From: Parietaria judaica
Lineage: Eukaryota; Streptophyta; Magnoliopsida; Rosales; Urticaceae
Assembly: GCA_954871525.1 (NCBI GenBank)
Contig: OX940862.1
Location: 45,129,732-45,193,731 of the forward strand
Length of the DNA stretch: 64,000 bases
Direction of reading: 5' to 3'
Positions within the stretch are counted from its first letter, which is position 1, and each line of letters begins with the position of its first letter. The position numbers were made by a program, and so were the translations under genes. The notes below the pieces were generated by a model. It made no database searches, was not told the origin of the DNA, and saw only the letters and a program-made list of their open reading frames with translations. This document shows, in pieces, positions 1 to 11,715 of the stretch.

Positions 1-763
1 CTACACATCCCAGCGGTCAAGATCCGGAGAATACATCGGAAGACACGTGGGAGCTTTCTTCAGACTCTACAAAATCGCAGGAACTCTAAGGAATAGAGTT
101 CACAGAATTCAGAGATCACGCAGTGGAAGCAAAATCGAAAAAGGTACGAGTTTTGTTCTTTGTGAATTAAAACTATTTATTGATACTCATAGTCGCTCCA
201 ATCTAATCGTGGGATTTTTTATTCTGCAAATCAAAAAATTGAATATCAACGATCAGGTGATTATTAAATCTTGAGTTTTTTGTGATGGATAAAGTATTGA
301 GATTATTGGTATGGGACTCTAGTCTCAGATAAAAAAATTTAGAACACTTTACGCTTACATTAGATGTTCGTTTATTAATCAGAAGGGATTCTCGCGAAAC
401 AGACTCCTAACAACGGCTACCAGTGCTAATAGTAGTATTTATTTCTAGTACATATGGCTTTACTTTGTTACTGCTACTAATTCACGTTCATTTATTCCTT
501 TACCGCTACCAATAAAAATAGTAGTATTTTTTAGTAATACAAATTACTTTGCTTGATAGTAGTATGTCTTATTAATATGAGATTATGAGTTTCTTTACTT
601 ATATTCTTCTTTTGCTATATTTTTCTTACTTATAGCTGGTACTTTTATGTATAGAAACCAAGTCACCAACGATTAGAAACTTGACTATAAAGTAAAGGCA
701 CCCAATTTATCAGATCACAAGACCAGAACCAGTAGATCTACTTGCGACCTTAGCAACTTTACA

Positions 764-943
764 ATGTACGACCTTGCTGATTGTTCAAGCACTTCTCCAA
801 CTCAGGGATCGACGGTTTGCAAATGCGGAAATTGTACGATAATCTTAACGTTAAACACGTGGAAGAATCCAGGAAGAAGATTCAGGTGTTGTTCGAAGAT
901 GGCGACTTTATACTTGATCTCTGTAATTTTCATAAGGTTGTGA
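764..943 (+). pseudogene. GRF-type zinc-finger fragment, transposon-associated
   Basis: An open frame from ATG 764 to TGA 941-943 encodes 59 aa. It contains CKCGN followed by a Trp and then NPGRRFRCC, which matches the CxCG...NPGRRFxxC core of zf-GRF. In plants short GRF-finger proteins are often transposon-linked. The part after the finger (the usual aromatic/acidic segment) is lost, and the frame runs into an unrelated AT-rich stretch. It may have been a first exon, since AAG|GTTGTG near 936 could be a donor. Called a remnant because no continuation was found. Confidence 0.45.
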
Positions 944-1844
944 TTTTGGGTATTTTACTTGTCATCAGGGAAAAAATAATTGCATATACTTTTATTTGGT
1001 AGATCCAGAACCAATGCCACAAATTGGTTCCCTTCAACCGTTTCAAATACTAGAACGACGAAATTACTATGATTTCATCAGTTTGGGAAAACTAATGTTC
1101 GGAACTTTTTTTTTTCGTTTTATGGATGTTCTTTAAGTGAGTATTTGTGTGGTATGCGGTATGTTGATTTGTAATGAAGATGTGTTGAACCATTTTGTAT
1201 TTCAATCTTTACCGCTATATTACAGTTATATATTGTATGACAATCAAACCGCCCTTTGTTAATGTTGTTATATCTCACCTTGAAAATCGTACCGTTATGT
1301 TAATAGAATTCATCATAGTGTAACTTTCTATCTAAATTACCGCTAGCACCTTCTCTAGTATCGGATCATCAAAACGTCAGACAATAACTGAAAGGGATGA
1401 GTTAGCTAACATTTTGGTAATGCGATACCGGAGTTGGTGCTCATATCTTTGGTAGTTCATTAAAAATATACAGAGCGATAAGGACAGGAGGCGGCGCGCA
1501 ACTATATATTGAAAATTGTGTTCCATTTTAGGGTTTTCTTCTATTTATATCGATAAAAATGTATTTTGGTACTTATAATCCTCTTACCGCTATTCCTTAT
1601 AGTTTATTTTTTTCCCAACAACGCATAAATAGTAAATATTGAATACCGCTATATGCTATATAATAGCGAATTATCAAATACAAAATAAAAATAAATAATC
1701 AGGTATTCTTCATTCTGTAATACATCACACAATGAGTAAATATTGAGTACCGCTATATGTTACATAATAGCGAGAATAAATCATACAAAACCAAACTTGA
1801 ATAAGAACGGTGGGCAACTATTACGAACATATATACTCCCTTGC

Positions 1845-2350
1845 TGAGAAACAAAAGGTTAATCTTGCACGAACACTTGCCGCTTCTTCGTATACCGCTA
1901 TGCCCCCGTCCTTAATGTCGCGTCAAGAATGCAATTGTAGCATGCAAATACAAGAAGCACCGACGCAACTCTAGCCTGCCTATACAAGAAGCACGGATGC
2001 AGCTCTTCCTAACACAAGTTGCTTCATTTTTTCCCGAGCAGGAAAAAACAAGAAGCTGACAACGAAGAGGATCAGGGAAACAAAGCTTGCAGAGTTAGAA
2101 GCACGGCTGCGAAGAAGCAATGACACAAGCTCAGTTTTCACCTCCTTGTAAATATTTTATGAATGCACGGAGGCATAATATACTGTTGACGAGCAACCGA
2201 CAAATAGTAAATATTATCATGGAGAGAGATGAAGGATATAATTCTATTGGTTAGGGTTAGGGATTGTTCTTTTTATAAACGCGTAGGGGAAGTTTGACAA
2301 TTAATTAATATAACCTGCATGCAATAAAGGCACATTAATATGTTTCTCCA
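1845..2350. repeat. Diverged duplicated block, copy A (partner 3105-3600)
   Basis: Landmarks occur here and again near 3105-3600 in the same order and orientation. They are an AACAAAAGGTTAATCTTGCAC-like start, a TACCGCTATG-containing segment, CACCTCCTTGTAAATATT, ATTATCATGGAGAGAGA, a GGTTAGGGTTAGGGATTGTT stretch, and a CATGCAATAAAGGCACAT end. The copies differ by many substitutions and small indels, so the duplication is old. Both lie inside the TACCGCTA array. Confidence 0.6.
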
Positions 2351-2852
2351 CCAACTAATTTGAGTACTTTTGGTTAACAGCGATTACCGCTATGTTTTCT
2401 CCTAGCGGTGGTCACTAAACACATAACAGTTACCTAGCGGTTTGTTAATATAAACGGAGAAGGTTAGTGTTTCTTTCAGTTTGTTTCATTTTACCGTTAG
2501 TGTACATAATTAAGCTAATTGTAACAACTCATGGTAAGTGAGATGGATCATAGGCGGATAATGATAATGACAAAAGAACATGCAAGTTTCTTTGATCATA
2601 GAACAAGTCTCTATCACTCGTACACATATGTGGAGCAATGCATATTTCACTCGAATAACTCGTTCTTATTTCAACTTTAAAAAGTAATACACTATATGAT
2701 TAAATAACCTTCATTTTACTAACATAACTAATTACCGCTAATTGATTGTCTTATCCGCCGCTAGACACTCGTAGCACTACCGCTACAAGTTACAAAGTAT
2801 CGGTTTTTTATTTTATTGAAATTTTAAGATTTGGATGGTTTGGACAAGATAA

Positions 2853-3033
2853 CTCTTTGAATTAAGCACTATTTTTAATTGAAAGACTTCACTGCTCTCC
2901 ACCCACTAGAGGTGGTATTAAAACATGTAACGGTTGACTACGACCTCTTTGAATTAAGCACTATTTTTAATTGAAAGACTTCACTGCTCTCCACCCACTA
3001 GAGGTGGTATTAAAACATGTAACGGTTGACTAC
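2853..3033. repeat. 92-bp tandem duplication
   Basis: Two adjacent units with a period of 92 bases start at 2853 and 2945 (CTCTTTGAATTAAGCAC in each). They are essentially identical up to the GTTGACTAC near the end of each unit. The high identity makes this much younger than the surrounding duplicated blocks. Confidence 0.85.
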
Positions 3034-3104
3034 CGGTCGTAGTAATGTCAACCAAAAAAGGTAATACTCCTATTATTTGGTAATACAACACACAAGTAGT
3101 GGTG

Positions 3105-3600
3105 TTAACAAAAGATTAATCTTGCACAAGAACTTGCAACTTCCGCTTATACCGCTATGATCCTCGTCCTTAACTTGGCGTCAGGAAATTGCTTCTTCTC
3201 CTTCTTCATTGCAGGTTTCTAAAACATTTTGTTTCATTTCATCCTTATATGGGAAGAAATAATACAAGAACCGTGCATGTATTCATAACCCGAATTGAGG
3301 AAGGAATGAAGCAGAGCTAGAAGATCAGCTCGCACCTCCTTGTTAATATTATATGAATGCATAGTGGCATAAAATATTGCTGACAAGCAACTGACAAACT
3401 TTTTCGCGGTGCATTCATACAATATTATCATGGAGAGAGAGATAATGGATATAATTCTACTGCTTAGGGTTAGGGATTGTTCTTTAAATAGACGCTTGGG
3501 GGAAGATGGATGATTTAAATGTTTGGGGGGATTAACGAGTATTTAATACGACATGCATGCAATAAAGGCACATAGGAAGGTTACTCCAACCACTTATCAG
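3105..3600. repeat. Diverged duplicated block, copy B (partner 1845-2350)
   Basis: Second copy of the block at 1845-2350, with the same order of landmarks: AAGATTAATCTTGCAC, TACCGCTATGA, CACCTCCTTGTTAATATT, ATTATCATGGAGAGAGA, TTAGGGTTAGGGATTGTTC, CATGCAATAAAGGCACAT. It carries an extra segment near 3400 (TTTTTCGCGGTGCATTCATA) absent from copy A. The short open frames here are not convincing genes. Confidence 0.6.
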
Positions 3601-4491
3601 AGAGCATCTGAACCATAGAAATTACCACTACGGTTTTGTATGACCTTGTACCGCTATAGGTTTCTTAATAGGGGTTATTAGTTTACTTTGAAGATTTCTT
3701 ATTAAATGAACACGTAGCGTTCAAACAATTTTTTTAATCAACACTTCTAATTGATGCTCTCCGCCACTAACAAATATAGTACTCCAACAAAAGGTAATTA
3801 TTTAAACAAGTAGCGCTAAAACAACACGTAGTGGTAAAATATGTATTTAAACAAATATTAAAGCACGCGGGAAAGCCAAACCGTCAAACCATAATTTAAT
3901 ACCAATCGGGGAAGACGAACCAGTAATTAATACCACCAGCTTAATAATACGTTCCAGTGAATAAAGACGAACCACCAACTTATTAGAACCACCTACTTAC
4001 AATAAATGCAACAAACAGGTGTCAAATTATACAATTCTAATATCCAAATAGTTTATCCATTTACAAGCATTTTCTACAGTATGGTGGAGAGAACACTTGG
4101 TCTTTTGGGATCGTATCTGTCTTTGAAAGTATTCTCACGCTTATTTTCATTATTCTCACGCTTCTTTTCAGTATTCTCATATGATCCCTTTTTTCGGATT
4201 ATTGTGGAGATTTTTTCAGGGTTAAAACTTGCAATGAATTCCGCTATACTTTTTTGCAAATTGCTTCCTTCTGAAACCATTCACTTTAAGTTCTGCACTC
4301 CGGCACTCCCCATGGTTCAATTTTTTATAGCTCTATCAATACAAATTAACTTACCTCTATAGAACTATTATCTTACCGATATTCTAGGAATCCTTAGTTC
4401 AATAAAAAATATGAAGATGAGGTTCACATATTTTTTTGCATAGTACACGCTATAACATAGTTCACAAATTAACTTAATGCAAATTCATGGT

Positions 4492-5050
4492 TCATAACAT
4501 AGTACACGTTGAAGCATAATGCTCGTCGCACACGCATTTTCTACAGCACCTTGTATACTTTCTTCCACTGTCCCCCAAATGATAGGAATCTTCTTGTCCT
4601 CTATCGTCATTTTTTGCTGGGTTGTACCTCCGGCGGTCTAATCTTCCCAAATACTTGATAGACTTGAGAATGTACTTCTGAATCTTCACGTAGCGCGATA
4701 GGTTTTACGGCAATAGAATGCACTTTCGACCAGCTGTCCAAACTTAAGAATTTCCAACAAAAATTCTCAGGATTTAACCCAGCAGTGGAGATTGCCGAGA
4801 CGGCATGCGCACATGGGTATACTGAAGTTTGCCAACGTAAGCGCGTGCACGTTTTTCTACAGATCACCACAATATTTTTGGGGTGGCTTCCCAACTCTGT
4901 TCCACTCGTCGTCACTTGCCACTTGTCATCGTTTAAGTTATTGGCCATTATCGTCTTAGATTTAACCTCCTTATTTTTTATCTTTGCTTGAATCCACCGA
5001 GTGACTGGAGAGGACGATTTTATAATACATTTAGTACTCACGCCATGGTA
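4492..5050 (-). pseudogene. MULE (MuDR-like) transposase C-terminal remnant
   Basis: The minus strand encodes a degraded SWIM-type zinc finger: CTRLRWQ, then YPCAHAVSAI, then a FLSLDSWSKV segment. This matches the order in MuDR/FAR1-related transposases (CxCxxW...G.PC.HA.AAI...), with the second Cys of the CxC pair replaced by Arg. About 130 residues later, in a shifted frame, a CCRKC...H...C stretch resembles the terminal zinc knuckle. At least one frameshift separates them (around 4607-4690). It ends where the copia LTR begins at 5056, so the rest may have been cut off by that insertion. Non-functional. Confidence 0.55.
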
Positions 5051-6097
5051 TCTACTGTTGGGAATCACGCCTCAGATCCCGTGAATATTATCGCAAAATG
5101 TGCCTCCTAACTGTCCAGGTAACATTTAAAATAAAATTAAAGCGGAAAACTTGTTAACCGACCTACAGACCGAATATCGGATAATAACTATATTACAAGA
5201 TCTGATAAATATTATGTAAATTAATATTCATAAATAATTATTAATAATCTAGTATTATAGGAAATAAATAGAAAGTAGTAAATGGTCGAATTTATTAACC
5301 CAATGTATAAGGCCGTACCTCAACTGACGACTTTTGGGTGTGCGTTATGAACTTGGCACGGCTCCGCCGGTGCTAAGGGAAAAACCCGTGATCTTCTGGG
5401 ATATTCTCCTAGACTCCTGATACCAAAGCGTGGGCTTCGCCGGCAGGACTCCGTCGCAAACTTTAACTAATGGTTTTTTTTAAGCTTCCGGAGAGTAAAT
5501 TTCTTAAGCCCAACCAGAGAGAGGGAAAAACTCGCAGGCCTTTAAAGAGGGTGGGAGTTCGAATTTTTCTCTGGGGAGATGTGTGAAAATGTGTAGAATG
5601 GGCTCCTTATTTATAGGCTCAAACTGTAACCTAATTGGCGAAAATCCCTCCCTATGTATCGAATTCTATTAATTAAATATAATTAATTATTTCAATCGAA
5701 TAGTCTAGATTTGATCTTATCTAAATCCAAGGGACATAATTAATTAGGGATTTAATTAGATAAGAAAGACTTTGTAAAATCAAAAAATAATCTTATCCTC
5801 TTATTATTGATTTCGAAATATATCTATATAATAAAATTCGATTTGTAATTATCTAGATCCAAGGGTAGACATAAATCTTAAACCGATCGAATGAATCAAA
5901 ATAATTCAGAATAAAATCAAATAACCAATGACTTGGTAAAAGCCCTAATTCAATTTTATCCTAATCTTAAATTTGAAAATTATATATTATATATTTAATT
6001 AACTAATTTCCAATCCGACGATAAAGATTAAATATTAAACCTACCCAACGAATACAATTAATTAACCAAATTCAAAAAACTTAAGCTTGGTCACCAA

Positions 6098-7938
6098 TGT
6101 AAAACCCAATATTTATATATTAATATATATACAAAAAAAATGATGTCAGAGAATGGTTCGAAATGAACAATCCCCCATCCTCCCTCTCCCTTTTTCTTTT
6201 TCTTTCTCTCACCTCTGATCCCGTACTCTCTCTCTATCTTCTATTTCTCTACTCCTCCCTCAAATGCTAAAACCCTCATAGCTCCATCACCGGAACTCCG
6301 ATCGGAGAGTTCTTAGTACCGTTGGAAAGCTCTCGAGAAGGTGAGTCTACTGCTAGGCGGAAGTATACTAGAGGTGGTGGCGTTTGAATGGAGTGCTCGC
6401 CGGAAGGTGCGGGTTTGAAACTCTAGATCTTTTTAATTTTGGTTTGATTTTTAGAAATCTAACACCGGAATCATGTTCACACGGCCTATTAGAGTCTATT
6501 GGTGGTGCCACCTCATCGACGCCGCCGTCGATCGTCGCCGTCGGCCGCCGTCGTCATTTTCCGATCTCAAAAATTTATTGAGGGGTTTTGAAGCCCTCGT
6601 CGAGGAGATCGAAAGCCCTCAATAGGAATTGTCATCGGACTTCCGTTGGCACGGATAATCGTCATGTGGTCGCCTCGAAGACCGTGCTTCCTGAATCACC
6701 CATTTTGAATAGTTCAACGGATCCCGAAGTCTCTAATCATCAATCTCAGGGCCAAGACCGAAACCACATCATCAACTAGCTAGTCGATCGGTAAAAGTTT
6801 TCACGGATTGAGGTAGGGGCTATTACCTTTTCTCGCTTTTTAAAATGAATGTAGAAACCAACGCTTTAATGAAGATTGAACGGAATAGGTTAAAAAATTG
6901 GATTTAATGTAATGATTTGATAATTAAGAAAATCAATGTTAGAATAGTCGTCGCTTGATAGCGAGGCTAGATACCAGGTATGGTTGCATCGGATTGATGC
7001 TTGTTATATTTTATGTTTATGATTACGTCGGGATGACGTATGTTAATATGGTTCCCGCTTTTGGCGGATGATGATTATTATGATATGGTACCCGCTTCGG
7101 GCGGATGAGCTGCTGACGAGCAGCTGGCTACTGCGCAGTAGGCCGGATATGGATATGATTGGTGACCCAAAAGTCAACACTTTGACCCATGGCGAACTGG
7201 CCGTCTTTGGTGGTGATTAGGATCCTGAGTCAAGGGCAAGTTACGGTTAGGGACTTCTAGTCCACCTGTGCTCGTGCCTCGAGGACTCGATGGGATATAG
7301 TGGAGAAAAGGCGCGAGCTGACTCGGCATGGACCACCCAAATGATTTGACTTTTGTGGAGTATATTTATTTATTTATTTTATTATTGGAATGATAGATAA
7401 TGAAATTGATAATTAAATGGTTTATGCTGGCGTTTAATTTATTGTTATTGAAATTTGACTAATAAAGGTTCAGTAAAGAGAATTGGTAATAGATTCCCTA
7501 TTGAGCGTGTGGTGCTCACCCCTTCCATATACATCTTTTTCTTTCCAGCTTCAGGTGGTGTTCACTATCAGATTCCGGACGAGGAGTAGTTTGATTCAGG
7601 AAGTATACGTATCGTTTTGCTTACCCATACCTTTAATGTTAGTCGTGGTGAATTCCGTATCTTTAGTTGATCTTTAATTTCGATAATGTAAGGGATTAAA
7701 TTAAGGATATTTGTGATGGTGGTACTTTGTAATTGTCGTTTTATGGTTTTGTATAAACTGTGGTCGTTTGTGTTTTGTTTTGTCGTTATAAGTCCCATGG
7801 GCAAAAGTTATGTATTTCTTGACGTGGACGTTGAATATTCAACAATATCCGGTTGAATGAATGTGTCATTGACCAGTCCAAGTTTGAAAAGTCATTGTTT
7901 TTGTCTTATTTTACTAACCCCCACTTAGGGGCGTTACA
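6098..7938 (+). repeat. Gypsy 5' LTR
   Basis: 1841-bp direct repeat beginning TGTAAAACCC and ending GGGGCGTTACA, matched by 11716-13604. Differences seen by eye are scattered substitutions, a shorter GGATAT run (two units against eight) and small indels near the 3' end. The CT-rich and open-frame-like stretches near 6180-6780 recur in the other LTR and are LTR sequence, not genes. Confidence 0.93.
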
Positions 7939-7941
7939 GTT

Positions 7942-7953
7942 TGGTATCAGAGC
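7942..7953 (+). other. Gypsy primer binding site (Met-tRNA)
   Basis: TGGTATCAGAGC, three bases after the end of the 5' LTR, is complementary to the 3' end of plant initiator Met-tRNA, the usual primer of chromoviruses. Confidence 0.92.
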
Positions 7954-8509
7954 CCAGGTTACGGTAGATAGGGTACAACACCATAAAATTATTTATTTTC
8001 TTTGATTGTTTTGGGTCGTGTTTTATTTTGTATCACCATCCATAATCCTGACATTTAATCTTTTTACACTTGATCAACATGGTTTGGAATTCCCAAAGTA
8101 CCCTAAATTTTCGTCCCCCGTTAGATATTGAAGAATCTGCATTGTATTTTACGTTCGATAATACGTGATACAATTTTAATTCTGCAGTTGAAATAATGAA
8201 ATCTTTTAAGGAGATCCTGTTCCAAAATCCTCTATAGTTTGATGAATTTCCTGATGCTGCTACAATTGAAATGCGATTGACATTAATGAAGAAAAATTTG
8301 AGGTGCTTGATTATTCTGATGTCGTAGATAGCACTGAAGCTAGAATGGTATATTTTGGGTAATGATTTCATGCGCAATGGGTTTGCGAGAACTTTACGCC
8401 AAAGCGTTACTCTAATTTCTCAAAACTGATTGTTTCAGCCAAAAACTTCGAGACATGTATTATTCCTTCATCGTCGTGTGCTCATATTGGAAATTGCCAA
8501 AAGCTTTAA

Positions 8510-8646
8510 TGATCTGCAAGTCTTGTAAGCTTGTCATTGAGGGAAGTAAATTCTCATTTGACGTAATCGTTCTTCGTATGATAGAGTTTGATGTAACATT
8601 GGAATTGAATTTATTAGAGAATTACATTGCTATAGTAGACTGGTAA
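8510..8646 (+). pseudogene. Gypsy aspartic protease remnant
   Basis: The frame gives CKSCKLVIEG, a phenylalanine-rich strand, then EFDVTLELNLLENYIAIVD. This matches the C-terminal half of gypsy proteases (C..C...V.G..F..D.I.L....FDVILGMDWL..), with the GMDWL core changed. The catalytic DSGA motif upstream is not recognisable. The interval 7954-8510 holds no recognisable gag. Confidence 0.55.
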
Positions 8647-8862
8647 AAATACATGGCACCCTTAGAAGAAAAGAAAATGAGCATGTTAATATGGCCTCAT
8701 AATTTTATCTTGAAGTATCTCCTTGGAGGAAAGATGAATTTTGAAGGGTCAGGATAATTTTGCCATCGAAGGTGTGAGGCAAAGTGCAATCAACCCGCAC
8801 ATCCCCATAGTACAAGATCTTGAATTTCTGTTTTCCTCAAAGATTTTAGGATTTCCTCCAGA

Positions 8863-9468
8863 TTGTGGATTGGGTTTGATATTGACCTAGGTCTTGGGAG
8901 TTTTCCGATTTATATGGCTCATTACCGTATGGCTACAACAAAATTGGCAGAATTGAAGAAGCAATTAGACGACTTGTTGAGTAAAAGGCTTATCTGGCAG
9001 AGTACATCACCGTGGGGAGCGCCGGTATTATTCGCTAAGAAAACTGATGGTAGTTTACACTTTTGTGTGGTCTACAGACAGCTCAACAAGATAACGAGTA
9101 AGAATAAATGCTTTTTTGCGCATTGATGATTTATTCGACCAATTGGGAGGATGCAAATACTTCTTAAAAAAATAGATTTACGGTCGGGTTACCACGAGTT
9201 GAATATTCGAGATGCCGACACCCTGAAGACAGCGTTCCGTACACGTTATGGTCACTTTGAGTTCATGGTTATGCCTTTTGGTTCAACGAGTGCTCCATCG
9301 GCGTTTATGGACCTGATGAGCAGAATTTTCCGATCACAGTTGGATCGATTCATTGTTGTCTTCATTGACGACATAATTATCTATTCAAAAACGCTAGGTG
9401 AACACGCAGAACATTTGCGAATAGTTTTGCAGACTTTGCGGGACCATCGTCTCTATGCAAAGAAATAA
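8863..9468 (+). pseudogene. Gypsy reverse transcriptase (two frames)
   Basis: Two open pieces joined by a frameshift near 9110-9150. The first has the [10 protein letters not shown] start, [20 protein letters not shown] and [19 protein letters not shown]. The second has [29 protein letters not shown] and the catalytic FIDDIIIYS (YxDD-equivalent FIDD). The polymerase core is nearly complete, but the frameshift and downstream stops make it non-functional. A lysine-rich end (YAKK) leads directly into the RNase H remnant. Confidence 0.85.
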
Positions 9469-9479
9469 AAATGTGAATT

Positions 9480-10130
9480 CTTGATAATAGAAGTGAAATT
9501 TTAGGCCACGTGATCTCGCAAGAAGGTATTGTTGTATACCCGTCAAAATTGAAGTTATCTCGAACTAGAGGCAGCCAAGAAATGTGGCAGAAGTTTGAAG
9601 CTTCCTAGGGCTTGCGAGTTATTATAAAAAAAAATCGTGGAAATTTTTTCAAAAGATTGGTGCGCCGCTAAGCAAGCTTACCAGAAAAGATGTTCAGTTC
9701 AGTTGAGATGATACATGTGAATAGTCTTTTTCAGAATTGAAATGACGATTGACAAGTGCTCCCGTCCTTATTGTCCCTAATGCAGATGAAGTGTTTACAG
9801 TGTATACAGATGCATCTCGAAGTGGACTAGGCTGTGTGCTCATGAAACAAGGGAGAGTGGTGACATTTTGCACGAACTAAACTATCCTACCCATGACCTG
9901 GAGCTGACAACAGTGATATTTGCTCTTAAAATTTGGCGTTGTCGTCTTAGTGGCTCAAGATTTGAGATATTCGCTTATCATTAAAGTCTTAAGTATTTGT
10001 TCGTGCAATGGGATTTGAATCTACGACAACTAATATAGTAAGAGTTTATGGAAGACTATAATCTTAGTGTATAACATCTCTAGGAAGAGAAAATGTGGTG
10101 GCTGATACATTGAGTCGGAAGAACTATAGT
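9480..10130 (+). pseudogene. Gypsy RNase H remnant
   Basis: Recognisable pieces are VFTVYTDASRSGLGCVLM near 9788-9845 (the first RNase H Asp in a TDAS context) and a GRENVVADTLSRK stretch near 10085-10125, the usual RNase H to integrase linker. Between them are several stops and shifts. The order is as in plant gypsy pol. Confidence 0.7.
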
Positions 10131-10429
10131 TTGGTTGCTTCTCTGACCTTGGAGCCATGGAAAAGATCGGTTAGTGTTGGCAATTACGATTTGGAATTCC
10201 ATACCGACGGATTCAAAACATATGCATACGTCGTTATAGCCGTTCCATGAATGGTACTTCAAGTAAGACAAATTCAGTGGAGTGATGAGATATTACAAGA
10301 GATATGGAATCGGTTACAAGCTGGTGAACAATCTCAAGGATGGAGTATGGGTGTCGATGGATTATTATTGTACAAATAGAGGCTTGCAGTAGTTGATGAT
10401 GCTACATTACGAAGTGTTTCCTACATGTA

Positions 10430-11645
10430 GCACATCGTTCCAAGTTTGCTATTCACCCAGAAAGTACGAAAATGTTCCAAGATCTAAAGAGGCAATATTA
10501 TTGGTACGTAATGAAATCCAATGTGGCGTTGTTTGTTAAGAGATGTCCAGTTTGCCAACTGGTTAAAGCAGAGCCTCAGAAACCCGCCGGGGAGCTTAGG
10601 CCACTGGAAATACCCTAGTGGAAATGGGACTACATTATTAAGAACTTCGTTTTGGGGCTTCCTAGGACTCGAGGTGGACATGATGCAGTATGAATGATAT
10701 CGATAGATTGACAAAATCAGCCCATTTTATAGCCATTCAGACAGATTACAAGGTTCTGAAACTTTGTAAACTATATGTCGAAAGGATAGTATAGCTTCAT
10801 GGAGTCCGTGTTTCAATAGTTTCCGACCGAGACGCTCGCTTCACCTCAAAGTTTTGGAGAGGATTACAAAAAAAAATGGGAACTGATTTGAGTTCGAGCA
10901 CAACTTTTCACTCAGACTGATGGTCAATCAGAGCGAGTAATTCAGATCTTAGAAGACATGCTTCGGGCGTGTGTCTTGGATTTTTGGGAGAAATTGGAAG
11001 GAGCAACTACCATTCATGGAGTTTGCTTACAATAATAGTTTTCAGGCTAGTATCAGTATGGAATCGTATAATGCCTTGTATAATCGACCTTGTCGTTCGC
11101 CTCTTTGTTGGGCCGAGTATGAGGATCGTGTTACTCTCGATCCTCCCTAATGCAGAGTTGAAGCGATTAAGCTTATTTGGGAAAGACTCGAGACTGCTAA
11201 AATTCATCAAATGAGTTATGCGAATCGAAGACGAAGGCCATTGTAATTCATGGTTGGCGACTGTATTTCTGAAGGTTGCACCCATGCATGGTGTTTCTCG
11301 TTTCAGAATAAAAGGAAAGTTGGCTCCACGATTCACCGGTCCAATTGAGATAGTTGAAAGAGTCGGACAACTCGCATATAAGCTTGATTTACCTCCGCAA
11401 TTACCTCATGTTCACAATGTGTTTCACATGTCGATGTTGAGAAGATATGAAACCGATCCCCAACAAATCATTGAGTGGACAGAGATAACCATTCAAGAAA
11501 ATGCATGTATGAAGGACACCCAATTCAGGTTATTGACTGCGAAGTCAAAGTTCTTCGTCGACGAGAAATTCCTCTAACTAAAGTGGTATGACAAAATCAC
11601 GACCCTAGAGAAGCAACATGGGAGTTAGAGTCGGAGATGATGAAG
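10430..11645 (+). pseudogene. Gypsy integrase with chromodomain-like tail (broken)
   Basis: Pieces in order: an H...H region with YYWYVMKSNVALFVKRCPVCQ (HHCC zinc-binding half); WDYI and GLPRTRGGHDA; RDARFTSKFWRGLQ; TDGQSERVIQ. The C-terminal part (11280-11577) has KGKLAPRFTGPIEIVERVG and HNVFHMSMLRRY. A frameshifted tail then reads REIPLTKVVW followed by EATWELESEM before the end. The tail matches the chromodomain that directs chromovirus integration to heterochromatin. Multiple stops occur (near 10617, 10690, 10790). Confidence 0.8.
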
Positions 11646-11700
11646 AGGTACCCGTTTTGTTCGGGAATGGTTTTGTTTAAATTTTGAGGACGAAATTTTT

Positions 11701-11715
11701 AAAAGGGTGGAGTAT
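11701..11715 (+). other. Gypsy polypurine tract
   Basis: AAAAGGGTGGAGTAT immediately precedes the 3' LTR start. The purine run AAAAGGGTGGAG is the expected plus-strand primer. Confidence 0.85.

Larger units (their letters stand above)
501..3656 (+). repeat. Dispersed TACCGCTA motif array
   Basis: The octamer TACCGCTA occurs exactly at about 501, 1210, 1338, 1585, 1644, 1748, 1893, 2385, 2733, 2778, 3150 and 3649. That is twelve copies in 3.2 kb, all on the plus strand. Near-matches (TACCGTTA, and TAGCGGT on the other strand) lie between them. Chance would give well under one copy. Clustered oriented short motifs are typical of subterminal regions of plant DNA transposons, so I infer transposon-derived DNA. 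No matching terminal repeat was found, and the array may extend left of the window. Confidence 0.6.

Noticed and set aside
4006..4362. 118-aa plus-strand open frame with Phe-rich hydrophobic stretches
   Set aside because: Composition follows the T-rich DNA, both strands are open, and no motif or neighbour supports it.
6384..6779. Open frames in the gypsy LTRs (also at 12005-12400)
   Set aside because: Same sequence in both LTRs, no family resemblance, inside non-coding LTR DNA.
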